Part shown: piece by piece, positions 50,015 to 59,141 of the stretch
Layout of the letters: each line of letters opens with the position of its first letter
Position numbering within the stretch: position 1 is the first letter of the stretch
DNA from: Roseimaritima multifibrata
GTDB lineage: Bacteria > Planctomycetota > Planctomycetia > Pirellulales > Pirellulaceae
NCBI RefSeq assembly: GCF_007741495.1
Contig: NZ_CP036262.1
Coordinates: 3,968,001 to 4,032,000 of the forward strand
Reading direction: 5' to 3'
Length of the DNA: 64,000 bases
Notes under the pieces: generated by a model
The model's database searches: none
What the model saw: the letters and a program-made list of their open reading frames with translations, nothing else
Told to the model about the DNA's origin: nothing
Translations under genes and position numbers: made by a program

Positions 50015-52207
50015 ATGAAAACGCTTCGAAACCTTCTGATCCTACTCTTGTTCTCGACCGCCAGCCTACAGGCGGCGGATCGCCCAAACATTGTCTTTTT
50101 CTTCGCAGATGACCAAACGACCAGTACCGTCGGTTGTTATGGGAATCCGCTGATCCAGACTCCCAACATCGACGCCCTCGCGGCCCGTGGGACTCGATTT
50201 GACAATGCCTGTGTTAGCCAAGCCATCTGCTGGGTCAGCCGGACGACAATTCTGACCGGGCTGACCGGGCGGAGCTACGGAACGCCAACGAATCCCGAGC
50301 AAACCCGTCCCGACGCGGCACAAACGCTTTACACCGATCTGCTTAGCCAACAGGGTTACCGGACAGGCTACTTTGGCAAATGGCATGCGAAAATGCCCAA
50401 AGGATTTGTACGAGAAAGCCACTTCGATCAATTTGAAGCGATTGGCCGCAACCCTTATTACAAGAAACAGCCGGACGGGACTCTTCGACATGAAACCGAC
50501 CTGATTGTCGATCGGGGTATCGAATTCCTGCAAAATCAACCGAGCGACCAACCGTTTGCTTTGAACATGTGGTTCAACGCTTGTCATGCCGAGGACAGCG
50601 ACCGCCGGCCCGGAATCGGGCATTTCCCGTGGCCTGAATCGACCAACGGAATGTATGAAGATATTCAAATCCCACCGCCACGTTTGAACGACGCGACGAT
50701 CTTTTCCCAGTTGCCCGATTTTCTAAAAACGACGATCAACCGGGAACGCTACTTCTGGCGATGGAATACGGACGAAAAGTACCAAACGAACATGCGTGCG
50801 TACTATCGAATGGTTTCGGGGATCGATAATGCAATCGGTCGATTCCTGGACGCTCTTGAAGAAAGCGGATTGGCCGAAAACACCATCGTCGTCTATTCGG
50901 CCGACAACGGTTATTACATGGCGAACCGTGGTTTGGCCGGCAAATGGTCTCACTATGAGGAAGCCCTTCGTGTTCCGCTGATCATCTCCGACCCTCGCGC
51001 CCCGAAAGAGGCTCAGGGGCAAGTCAGCGACGCATCCGCCCTGAACCTTGACCTACCAGCCACCTTCTTGGATTGGGCCGGAGTTCCTGTCCCTGCAAAA
51101 TACCAAGGGCAAAGCCTGCAACCGATTGTCGCTGGCAAAAAACCAGCGGACTGGCGTACCGAAACCTTCCACGAGCACTTTGCGGTTCGCAACCGAATCC
51201 CTGCCTTTGAAGGTTTACGCAACGATCGCTTCAAGTACGTTCGCTACTTCGACAACGACCAGTATGAATTCCTGCACGATCTAAAAAACGACCCAGACGA
51301 ACTGCAAAACCTGGCTCATGACCCGGCGCATGCCGAAACACTTGCTGCGATGCGGAAGCGGACGACCGATCGAGTCGCCGAACTTGGTGGCCCGCTGGCT
51401 CCTCTGAATCGCTTTAATCCCTCCACCGTTCCGTACCCAGAATCGTCCGCAATGGTCGGCGTCAACGCCGGTAAAAAATCGGACGGTTTCGTCCCTGTGT
51501 TTGACGGAAAAACCCTCCGCAACTGGGCGGGCGATAGTGCTTACTGGTCGGTCGAAGATGGTGCGTTAACAGGCGTCACCGATGGCTCGCTAAAAGCGAA
51601 TCAGTTCATTACCTGGACTCCATCAACGATCCGCAATTTTGACCTTCGAGTTAAAGTAAAAGTGACCAAAGGCGGCAACAGCGGTCTGCAATACCGGGGG
51701 ACTTCGCGGCCTGATCTAGGACTGTACGTGGTGACCGGATACCAGTGCGACGTGGTTGCCAACGTCCCGAAATACAACGGTATGTTGTACGAAGAGAAAG
51801 GACGCCGCATCCTTTCTCACACGGGCGAAAAGGTGATCGTCGATCCTGCGGGCCAGCCGTGGATCGTCGATCACATGCCCGTCAAAGAGTTCGCCCCCGA
51901 TGAGTGGCACGATTACCGCGTCCTCGTCGAGGGTAATCATCATCGTCACTGGATCGACGGACACCCAACAGCCGATCTGATCGACCTGGATGAAAAGGGA
52001 AGATCGCTAGAAGGGGTGTTGGCCGTCCAAGTCCACGTCGGACCGGCGATGAAGATTCAGTACAAGGATTTTAAGATCAAACATCTTCCGGACGTGATGC
52101 CACTGCTTTCGGCCGAAGAGGCTCCGATCCCAGCCGGATCGGTCGGCGTTCGTCCGCAAGGAAAACTCCCCAAAGATTGGACGCCGCCAGTCTACGGCCA
52201 ACGATAG
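50015..52207 (+). CDS. exported sulfatase fused to a DUF1080 (3-keto-disaccharide hydrolase-like) domain
   Basis: A 730-residue protein with signal MKTLRNLLILLLFSTASLQA. Residues about 25-460 are a type I sulfatase of the alkaline-phosphatase fold: PNIVFFFADDQTTSTVGCYG, TPNIDALAARGTRFDNACVS, YFGKWHAKMP, VVYSADNGYYM and LAGKWSHYEEALRVP. The formylglycine motif reads CWVSR, with V where CxPSR has P. Residues about 488-700 are DUF1080: FVPVFDGKTLRNWAGDSAYW, then SGLQYRGTSRPDLGLYVVTG and HHRHWIDGHPTADLID. It probably desulfates a glycan and binds or cleaves the product in the periplasm. Confidence 0.9.
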   Translation: MKTLRNLLILLLFSTASLQAADRPNIVFFFADDQTTSTVGCYGNPLIQTPNIDALAARGTRFDNACVSQAICWVSRTTILTGLTGRSYGTPTNPEQTRPDAAQTLYTDLLSQQGYRTGYFGKWHAKMPKGFVRESHFDQFEAIGRNPYYKKQPDGTLRHETDLIVDRGIEFLQNQPSDQPFALNMWFNACHAEDSDRRPGIGHFPWPESTNGMYEDIQIPPPRLNDATIFSQLPDFLKTTINRERYFWRWNTDEKYQTNMRAYYRMVSGIDNAIGRFLDALEESGLAENTIVVYSADNGYYMANRGLAGKWSHYEEALRVPLIISDPRAPKEAQGQVSDASALNLDLPATFLDWAGVPVPAKYQGQSLQPIVAGKKPADWRTETFHEHFAVRNRIPAFEGLRNDRFKYVRYFDNDQYEFLHDLKNDPDELQNLAHDPAHAETLAAMRKRTTDRVAELGGPLAPLNRFNPSTVPYPESSAMVGVNAGKKSDGFVPVFDGKTLRNWAGDSAYWSVEDGALTGVTDGSLKANQFITWTPSTIRNFDLRVKVKVTKGGNSGLQYRGTSRPDLGLYVVTGYQCDVVANVPKYNGMLYEEKGRRILSHTGEKVIVDPAGQPWIVDHMPVKEFAPDEWHDYRVLVEGNHHRHWIDGHPTADLIDLDEKGRSLEGVLAVQVHVGPAMKIQYKDFKIKHLPDVMPLLSAEEAPIPAGSVGVRPQGKLPKDWTPPVYGQR

Positions 52208-52262
52208 GACTCGTTAGCCACATCCAGCAACGAGCCATCGGGCCTTCCTTTTATCCTTGCGC
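52208..52262. other. short gap
   Basis: About 55 bp downstream of the sulfatase stop and before the palindromic element. Nothing specific is seen. Confidence 0.3.
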
Positions 52263-52402
52263 ATCCACCGGGGCTTGGCAGCCCTCGGTGGAGATTGTGC
52301 CAGCCTTCCAGGCTTATCTCAGGAGAGCCAAAAGTCTCCGATGCTTTCCAGGCCCGAAGGGCCGACACAATCTCTGCCGGGGGTGAAGCCCCCGGAACAG
52401 GA
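52263..52402. repeat. imperfect inverted repeat with nested hairpins downstream of the sulfatase
   Basis: The left arm, about 52268-52320 (CCGGGGCTTGGCAGCCCTCG, GGAGATTGTGCCAGCCTTCC), is an imperfect inverted copy of the right arm 52340-52397 (GGCCCGAAGGGCCGACACAA, TCTCTGCCGGGGGTGAAGCC). Inside the right arm are GGCCC-GAA-GGGCC near 52352 and CCGGGGG-TGAAG-CCCCCGG at 52379-52397. No protein is encoded. The plus-strand hairpins follow the sulfatase 3' end. Confidence 0.65.
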
Positions 52403-52486
52403 GCCAGTCCCAGCGAAAAGGCCCGAAGGGCCGAAGGGCCGAACAAAGGCAGAAGGGAATGCATCCAGATGACACAACTTCAAAAC

Positions 52487-52508
52487 TGACGCAGCGGGTT
52501 GGGATTTT
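52487..52508 (+). repeat. short dispersed repeat B, copy 1
   Basis: TGACGCAGCGGGTTGGGATT followed by TT at 52487-52508 recurs at 63919-63940 with one mismatch (GGG versus GAG). Both copies lie in non-coding sequence, the first between the sulfatase 3' end and a minus-strand gene. The family is too short to classify. Confidence 0.55.
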
Positions 52509-52546
52509 GAATGCCCGATGAGCCAAGGATCATGGAAGTCGAAAGG

Positions 52547-54160
52547 TCAAATCGCAGCACGCAGTTGCTCGTCGACTCGGCTGGCAAAGTCGGCCGATTT
52601 GGAGACGAGATCCGGGTACGTCTGGGCAAGGTCCTCTAGCTGCTTCTTCAATCGCTCAGCACTCTCGGCCATTTCGTCATGATAGGATTTTCGATAATCG
52701 CTAAACGCCTGATTCAAATTTTTGACATGAACGTGCGGCGCCTGCCAAACCTCTAAATCCGACACGATTTCGGCTAACAAAAAAGCAAGCTGCCAATGCC
52801 CCTGGATGTCTCCCGGGATCGGTTGATCGCTCAGGCTTCCCGACCATGCCGAAGCAAACTCGGATGCCTCTTCGCCGTCTGAATCGCTTTCGCTGAAGTC
52901 GTTCTCTTCGTTCGACTCGCTAAGGAAATCACCATTCTCGCGCGCCCACTCTTCCCGGGTTTCATAGATCGAAAAGGCGAATTCCTCGTCCTCCTCCAAG
53001 ACATAGCCATCCATGCCCTGCAGCCCCTGCACCTGGGATCCCATCATCCCGTCGGCCATCATCAGACAGATCGGACAATCACAATCGAGGATATGCGATT
53101 CCTCTTGAATCCCTTCGATACCAACAATGGGTACGCCCAGTGCTTGCGGTACACGACGCCGACTACATTCCAAAGTGAAGCGTACGGGGGCTTCTCCCTC
53201 CATCGATCCGGCTAACCATTCGTCTCGGACACGCGTTAGTTCGCCGATGAGCAGCTGCGAGGTCTCCCGTGGATGACCGGCGAGGATTTCTTCGGGATGC
53301 TGACGGCACCACTCCCACCCGGCGGCGATCACTATCCGGCAAAGATCGTAATAGACCACCAGTTCCTCCGTCGACATCGGAGCGGTCTGAACGGCTGCCA
53401 AGTCCTGAGGGATCGCCACCACTTCGGCTCCGTCAAACAACCGCAACTGCTGTCCCCAGATCAGACTGTCGATCCACGAACGCCCGCGGTGAAGCATCTG
53501 CCGCGGATAAAGTCCTTGCAAATCGTCCCGCGGGGTCATCAACCAATCGCGATGAACAATGATGGTAAATCCATGCCGCGAGCGAAAATGCGATGCCGCC
53601 TGACTTTTCACCCAGGCCTCACTCTGCACGGCGTTCAAGATTCGTCCCGCTAAATCTTGCACCATCGGCAGACCAAAGAGGACGTCGCGGTCAACGCGGG
53701 GAATTTTCAGCAGACTCTCCCGCCCGCGTTCGATCCGTTCCGCTTCGACATGCTGGTGCAGTTCCCACCACGGCGCCAGATGAACGCTTAACGGAAACGG
53801 AGACTTACCAGCTTCCTCATCGTTCATGTCGTAGACCGCGTCTCGCTCGATCGCCTGAAACGATCCTCCGGTTAGGACACGCTTCTCCGCACAATCGATG
53901 ACAACCCAGGCCTTGCTTCCTCGGATCGCTTCCAGCACTTCTTGCGGATCGGATTTCGCAAACGGGATCTGGCTGGCAAATTCGCAAACCATTGGATTTC
54001 GATACCGTGGCCAGCAAGCCAATAGCTCTGCGAAATCGATTGGATCCTCCGACGCCACCGCCAGAAAAGTCAGCGCCGTGTCACTGCCAACTTCTCCGGC
54101 TAACTGCCAGCCTTCGGAATCGAGTACAGCCAATACTGCATCGTCATCTTGAGTAACCAT
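52547..54160 (-). CDS. acidic cytosolic protein of unknown function
   Basis: A 537-residue protein, MVTQDDDAVLAVLDSEGWQL, ATG at 54160. It lacks a signal peptide. A Cys cluster ILDCDCPICLMMADGMMG near residue 355 could bind a metal. It is followed by an acidic stretch (DFLSESNEENDFSESDSDGE near 430) and a helical C-terminus (QAFSDYRKSYHDEMAESAER). The N-terminal 300 residues include PWWELHQHVEAERIERGRES and RDDLQGLYPRQMLHRGRSWI. I do not recognise the family. It is a single gene between the sulfatase and selO. Confidence 0.65.
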   Translation of the reverse strand: MVTQDDDAVLAVLDSEGWQLAGEVGSDTALTFLAVASEDPIDFAELLACWPRYRNPMVCEFASQIPFAKSDPQEVLEAIRGSKAWVVIDCAEKRVLTGGSFQAIERDAVYDMNDEEAGKSPFPLSVHLAPWWELHQHVEAERIERGRESLLKIPRVDRDVLFGLPMVQDLAGRILNAVQSEAWVKSQAASHFRSRHGFTIIVHRDWLMTPRDDLQGLYPRQMLHRGRSWIDSLIWGQQLRLFDGAEVVAIPQDLAAVQTAPMSTEELVVYYDLCRIVIAAGWEWCRQHPEEILAGHPRETSQLLIGELTRVRDEWLAGSMEGEAPVRFTLECSRRRVPQALGVPIVGIEGIQEESHILDCDCPICLMMADGMMGSQVQGLQGMDGYVLEEDEEFAFSIYETREEWARENGDFLSESNEENDFSESDSDGEEASEFASAWSGSLSDQPIPGDIQGHWQLAFLLAEIVSDLEVWQAPHVHVKNLNQAFSDYRKSYHDEMAESAERLKKQLEDLAQTYPDLVSKSADFASRVDEQLRAAI

Positions 54161-54389
54161 CGTTCCTACCCCATAGAGATCGAGTTACACACACTGCCCG
54201 GTGCAATCTCCAAGGCAGTGAAACGGAAAAAGCCCACACCAGAACTTCACCCAGAAAGCCTTACTCTGCTCGGTGACATCCAGCGACACTCCATCATACC
54301 GATGATCATTTTGATCATCAACAAGCACTGGAGCAAACGTCCGATTCACGCACGAAGGGACGATTGTTCGCCAAGAGGATGCGTCGCGA

Positions 54390-55964
54390 CTAAGAACTGC
54401 AAGACAACATCGAACAACCGACTTTATGCCGTGCCCACTCAGGACGTTTTGCAAACCATTTTTCGTATTGCGGATTTTCGCTATAGGGCTGCCGGAGGAC
54501 TTCGGCAATCTCCTCGATGACCGAAAGGTCCCCTCCCTCTGCGGCGTCGATGGCTAGTTGAGCCATATAGTTTCGCAGGACGTATTTTGGGTTCACTTGG
54601 TTCATTTCCTGGCGTCGTTGTTGATCGCTGGTGGTCGACTGATTCAAGCGATAGAAGTACATTTCGAACCAATCTCGCCACCGCTGCAACACTTCGCCGA
54701 CCAACTCGTCCGGTTGATAAAACGCCTCGTAAACGGGAGCAAGGAAGTCATCGGCCTGCAGGTCCATCCGATCGGGTGATACGTTGGCCAGCAACCGATA
54801 AAACAAGGTCATGTCGGTTTCGGTTTCCTGCAAAGTGGTTTCTAGAACCGTCAGCAACGCTTCGTCGCTTGGCTCCGGATCCAAAATCCCCAGCTTCCGG
54901 GCTCGCATCGCTAGATCCTGAGTGCGAAAGTCATTCTGAAACTCTTCTAGGGCCGCTTCGAATGGCTCCGCCTCTTCGACCAACGGGTAGAGCGCATTGG
55001 CCAACTTGATCAAGTTCCAGAACACAATTTCAACTTGGTTGCCGTATCGGTAACGACGCTGAGCCCGATCGGTGGTATTTGGCGTCCAATCTGGGTCATA
55101 CCCTTCCAACCAACCGTAGGGCCCGTAATCGATCGTTTCGCCATGGATCGACATGTTATCGGTATTCATGACTCCATGAACAAAACCAACCCGTTGCCAG
55201 CCCAGCACCATTTGCAGACTTCGCTGACAAACCGCCTGAAAAAACTTTCCGTACGGTTCCGTTTCTCCGTCGCGGCAGTCGGGATAGAAATGGCGGATGG
55301 TGTAGTCGGCCAGCTTTTTCAGCAGTTCGATTTCCCCTCTTGAAGACAGCAATTCGAAATTGCCAAACCGGATAAAACTGGGAGCGACGCGGCAGACGAC
55401 TGCACCTGGTTCCATTGCAGCATGCCCGTCATACATAACGTCCCGCATGACTTCGTCACCGGTTGTCAGCAGGCAGAGCGAGCGGCTGGTCGGAACGCCC
55501 AGATGAAACATCGCCTCGCTGCACAGATGTTCGCGGACGGAAGACCGCAGCACTGCCAATCCATCGCCCATCCGTGAATAGGGCGTTGCCCCGGCTCCTT
55601 TCAATTGCAACGTCCACTGCTGATCGCGATGACGAACTTCAAACAAATTAATTGCACGGCCATCGCCCAACTGCCCGGCCCAAGATCCAAATTGGTGCCC
55701 GCCATAAGCCATGGCGTACGGACGTGTCCCTGCCGCCACCTGCTTGCCACTAAACAGGTCGCGAAACGAATCGGAAGCGACCTGCTGCTCGGTCAATCCG
55801 ACCAGTTCGGCCACCTCGCGGGCAACGTGCAGCACTTTGGGAGCCGTCGGAACCCGCGGAGTCACGTAAGAGAACAGTGCACCACTGACCTGACGACGAC
55901 TATTTTCCTCATTGGGATCTGCGGGTAATTCTTTGCGAAATCGGTCATCAAAATCTAATCGCAT
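54390..55964 (-). CDS. selO: protein adenylyltransferase SelO (YdiU)
   Basis: A 524-residue pseudokinase-fold AMP transferase that AMPylates proteins in redox regulation. Family motifs: YAMAYGGHQFGSWAGQLGDG (glycine-rich loop), GAGATPYSRMGDGLAVLRSS and VREHLCSEAMFHLGVPTSRS. GFVHGVMNTDNMSIHGETID has the catalytic N and metal ligands; IDYGPYGWLEGYDP holds the metal-binding DYG equivalent. The C-terminus is HKVGCSMLSCSS. In animal SelO the corresponding cysteine near the end is selenocysteine; here it is TGC (cysteine). Length is normal. The gap to the gene at 54160 is 229 bp. Confidence 0.96.
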   Translation of the reverse strand: MRLDFDDRFRKELPADPNEENSRRQVSGALFSYVTPRVPTAPKVLHVAREVAELVGLTEQQVASDSFRDLFSGKQVAAGTRPYAMAYGGHQFGSWAGQLGDGRAINLFEVRHRDQQWTLQLKGAGATPYSRMGDGLAVLRSSVREHLCSEAMFHLGVPTSRSLCLLTTGDEVMRDVMYDGHAAMEPGAVVCRVAPSFIRFGNFELLSSRGEIELLKKLADYTIRHFYPDCRDGETEPYGKFFQAVCQRSLQMVLGWQRVGFVHGVMNTDNMSIHGETIDYGPYGWLEGYDPDWTPNTTDRAQRRYRYGNQVEIVFWNLIKLANALYPLVEEAEPFEAALEEFQNDFRTQDLAMRARKLGILDPEPSDEALLTVLETTLQETETDMTLFYRLLANVSPDRMDLQADDFLAPVYEAFYQPDELVGEVLQRWRDWFEMYFYRLNQSTTSDQQRRQEMNQVNPKYVLRNYMAQLAIDAAEGGDLSVIEEIAEVLRQPYSENPQYEKWFAKRPEWARHKVGCSMLSCSS

Positions 55965-56025
55965 ATCGCAGTCTTTCCCAATTTCCCAAAAAGAACTCGA
56001 ACCGAACCGAGGGCGTCATCGGCGT

Positions 56026-58548
56026 TCAATTCGAATCGACGTGAATCGGTTCGATGATCACCCAGTTCAGCGTGGTATTGCTTTCCCCAGCCGCTTGTCC
56101 AATCTGAATCGTTAGCCGTTCGTCGGTGATTTCAGTCTGGACCTGCACCTCGTGATAGCCGCCCGCCATCGTATCAACCGACTCCGCGACGGATACTCCC
56201 TCGATTCGGACATTTTGATTCAATTGCTCGTGATCGGAATCCCCCAAACAAATCGTGACCCGGTACTTCCCGTTCGCCAAACTTCGTTCCCAGGTATCTT
56301 CGGTTCGCGTGAAGACGAATCCGTCGCGAAGCGAATCCTCCAATACGGCTCGAAAACGAGTATTCGCCGAGAGGTCGCGAGCCCAGCCATATCCGACTTT
56401 TTCGTCAAACAGACCTCCGCAGTCTTTATAAAACCCGTCGGGAACCGTAGCACCAGCCGAGGTAAAATCGAACCGCTCCGCTCGCTCTGCCAAAACGGGT
56501 TCAGCATCAGGGATTCCGTCTTGATTGGCTTCGATTTTCCACAGCGTCTTCCCCGGAGTGAAGGGCAGGGGATCTTGAACATCGGCGATGCCATCGTCGT
56601 CCGCATCCCCGGCGGCTTTCCAAGTTCGTTTTGGAGTCGGCTGCTTTTTCAGTTCATTCCACAATGCAACGGCGAATTCTTGACGGGATCCTTTCCGTTC
56701 GATGTCGATTGAAACGGGCTCGTACCCGCTTGCCTGCAGACGTTCGATAACCTGTTGGCACCACGCTGCGGTCGCGTCCTCGTCTGGCTGAAAACTTGTC
56801 TCTCTGGCGGAAAGCGGTAACAAACGGCGTAGTGCCAAGTGCTGAATTGCCGCAAACCCGTCATCATACGGATCGACGTCGCCGAATGGCCAAATCACCA
56901 ATCCAGCTCCATTCTCAACGTCCAGCAGGCCCTCCCAGATCTCCGCCATCGCCTCGGCGTCAAACGCCAGCGAACCGGCTGTTTCATCCCGTTTCAAACC
57001 GATCGCGGCCACGGCACCTGCAGCTTGGCCGACCGCCATCGATTGATCGTGCAAGCGGCACGACGATCCAACGATACTGGTGTAACCGAGATTTTTCTGA
57101 GCCCCCAGCAGACCGGTGGTTTTGACGGGGACCAAACTGCGAAGCGGAAAGACCGCACGGCCGGTTCCCCCATTCCCAAATCGTCGGTTCCCACGAAACC
57201 TCGCGTCCCAAGGGCCCGCGGCTCCTTCATCTGACAACCAGTGACGCGCCGTGGGATGGAAATCCAATTCAAACTGCCAAGCGAAGAGGGCATCGGGGAA
57301 CATCGCATTGGCATAGTACGAACGCCCCCCAAATCCCAAGACCTCTTGTTCTTTGACGATATGTTTTGCAACCAAGCGAAGCCCTTCGCGGATGTACGGC
57401 TTGGGTGGCATTCGATCCGCGGTCTGGAATTCTTCACTTAAAGCCAGACGCCGGAACTTCGGAAAGGAGGACTGCAAATAATACAGATACTGCAGCGAAT
57501 GATTTTTAGCATCGGCGAAAACGATTTCGCGCTGGTTGGAAGTCAATTCAACCAAGTTCTTCTTGGAGGCTCCCGCTTCGGTTGCTTCCAAGGCTGCGGC
57601 AACCTTCGCGGGCCAAACGTCCACGGGATAATCAATGTTGGGGTTGTTGATCAGGAGGACGTCGGGATGCTCGATTTGCGAAAAATGTTTCGCATCGACT
57701 AAGCGGCGAGTCGAATAGGCGAACTCCTCTTCAATCCAGTTCCAAGTCCCTAGAAAACGCCGTTTGTCGTATCCCTCTGGTTTCGCAATCCGCGTCTCCT
57801 CCGGCTGTTCGACGACAATCATGCAGTAGGTGATCGGATTCATGTCGGTCGGCGGATCCCCCGATGCCGGAGCCCCCGGTTCTCCAAATTCGTCCTTCGC
57901 ATCGATTCCAAAATCGTACGCGGAACCCGACGCCTTGATCACGTCCCCCCAGTCGCTCGCGTCGATCGTCATCGGCGCACGAACGGTTAATTTGTTTTCG
58001 GGATCATCCTGCGAATGAAAGACAACTCCGGTCAATCGTTCGTTCGCCATCAACGCTTTGGCGACAACAAAGTCGGAATAGCGTTGGATCTGCCCGGTTT
58101 TCTCATAAGGTGCAAGCAGGTGCAAAAAGGCGTCGCGGGAGACTTCTGGACGGGCCGTCGTGATCACACGGGTATTACCGGGACGCTTGACGCCTGCATA
58201 CCGACGGGCATTCTCGTTTTCAATCCAGTCAATGGTTTCGCGAAACAGTCCGGAACGAGGGACGGGTACCGAACCGTCATATCCGTGGGCACGATTTTCA
58301 TCGATTGCCCCCAACGCTTCCGCACTGAACTGGCCTCCAACCCATTCGATGTCATTGACGATCACAATGTGTTTGATTCCCATTCGGGCCGCTTGCACCG
58401 CAGCCGCACATCCCGATTCGGTCCCACCGACGATCAACAAGTCCGCATCGACCTGAACGTTCTCGCGTCCTTCGCCCGGTTCATCGAATCCCCATCCGAT
58501 CGCACAAAAAACGATCAGCCCCAGTCCCAGAATCAGACGCAACATCAA
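56026..58548 (-). CDS. exported FAD-dependent oxidoreductase with C-terminal added domain
   Basis: An 840-residue protein with signal MMLRLILGLGLIVFCAIGWG. The N-terminal 550 residues are a PF12831-type FAD oxidoreductase: VDADLLIVGGTESGCAAAVQ (dinucleotide-binding), DIEWVGGQFSAEALGAIDEN, PMTIDASDWGDVI and GFGGRSYYANAMFPDALFAW. Residues about 625-670 contain calcium-binding-like DDDGIADVQDPLPFTPGK and ANQDGIPDAEPVL. Residues about 690-840 form a malectin/CBM-like beta-sandwich (FYKDCGGLFDEKVGYGWARD, GKYRVTICLGDSDHEQLNQN, TLNWVIIEPI). A glycan-bound oxidoreductase is inferred. It starts upstream of selO on the same strand, 60 bp away. Confidence 0.85.
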   Translation of the reverse strand: MMLRLILGLGLIVFCAIGWGFDEPGEGRENVQVDADLLIVGGTESGCAAAVQAARMGIKHIVIVNDIEWVGGQFSAEALGAIDENRAHGYDGSVPVPRSGLFRETIDWIENENARRYAGVKRPGNTRVITTARPEVSRDAFLHLLAPYEKTGQIQRYSDFVVAKALMANERLTGVVFHSQDDPENKLTVRAPMTIDASDWGDVIKASGSAYDFGIDAKDEFGEPGAPASGDPPTDMNPITYCMIVVEQPEETRIAKPEGYDKRRFLGTWNWIEEEFAYSTRRLVDAKHFSQIEHPDVLLINNPNIDYPVDVWPAKVAAALEATEAGASKKNLVELTSNQREIVFADAKNHSLQYLYYLQSSFPKFRRLALSEEFQTADRMPPKPYIREGLRLVAKHIVKEQEVLGFGGRSYYANAMFPDALFAWQFELDFHPTARHWLSDEGAAGPWDARFRGNRRFGNGGTGRAVFPLRSLVPVKTTGLLGAQKNLGYTSIVGSSCRLHDQSMAVGQAAGAVAAIGLKRDETAGSLAFDAEAMAEIWEGLLDVENGAGLVIWPFGDVDPYDDGFAAIQHLALRRLLPLSARETSFQPDEDATAAWCQQVIERLQASGYEPVSIDIERKGSRQEFAVALWNELKKQPTPKRTWKAAGDADDDGIADVQDPLPFTPGKTLWKIEANQDGIPDAEPVLAERAERFDFTSAGATVPDGFYKDCGGLFDEKVGYGWARDLSANTRFRAVLEDSLRDGFVFTRTEDTWERSLANGKYRVTICLGDSDHEQLNQNVRIEGVSVAESVDTMAGGYHEVQVQTEITDERLTIQIGQAAGESNTTLNWVIIEPIHVDSN

Positions 58549-58906
58549 TACGACTCCTTATGCGATACATCGACAGCAACCATGGTAGCCTCCCGCACAA
58601 CAAAAGCGGCCGGATAGGGACCTCGACAGAGTCAGGGTTTTGCCAAAAACCGCACGCCAACCGAGCGGAGAGGGGGGTCCAGTCTATCGAACTCTGATCC
58701 GCGGGGCGCGCTACGACGCACACGACTGCTCTTATCGCAAACACCCAATGTCATCCGGTCCAGCCTAGTCCGGCGGCCTCTTCGGAGCGCGTTTGGTTTA
58801 ACGTCTATTTCGATATGGAGTTTCCGCCATACGGACGAACCGAAAAAAATCATCCAGACGAGCGACCGACTTTGCTCAGGCGGTCCCGATTTCAGCCTCA
58901 TTTCTC
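58549..58906. other. intergenic region upstream of the FAD oxidoreductase
   Basis: No gene is supported. It is the 5' side of the minus-strand oxidoreductase gene and should hold its promoter. Nothing else is recognised before the family A repeat at 58907. Confidence 0.35.
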
Positions 58907-59056
58907 GGGACGTGAAATTTATTGGTGACGGATGACCGGTCTGTCCACGCTCTGGCAAGCGTAGCCACGCGACTGCCATAGCTATCGTCGCCAGACGGTG
59001 CTTCCTGCGACCTTATCCCTCTTCTAAAAACATCCCTTACTGATTTCATGTCCCCC
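58907..59056 (+). repeat. MITE-like dispersed element, family A, copy 4 (most complete)
   Basis: Left terminal repeat GGGACGTGAAATTTATTGGT then GACGG at 58907-58931; right repeat TTACTGATTTCATGTCCCCC at 59037-59056, its approximate reverse complement. The head CCGGTCTGTCCACGCTCTGG then CAAGCGTAGC and the arm TAGCTATCGTCGCCAGACGG lie between and form an imperfect hairpin. At 150 bp this copy best shows the full layout. It separates divergent genes and encodes no protein. Confidence 0.85.
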
Positions 59057-59141
59057 GAAATACCTGCTAAACCAAGCATGAGACGGTTTTGAGCGGTGAT
59101 TTGTCTTGACGGTTGAGCCACAGACAGGATACACCCCACGG

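Noticed and set aside
54390-54420. Selenocysteine at the end of SelO
   Set aside because: The codon is TGC, and the stop is TAG immediately after the final serine. No in-frame TGA is present.
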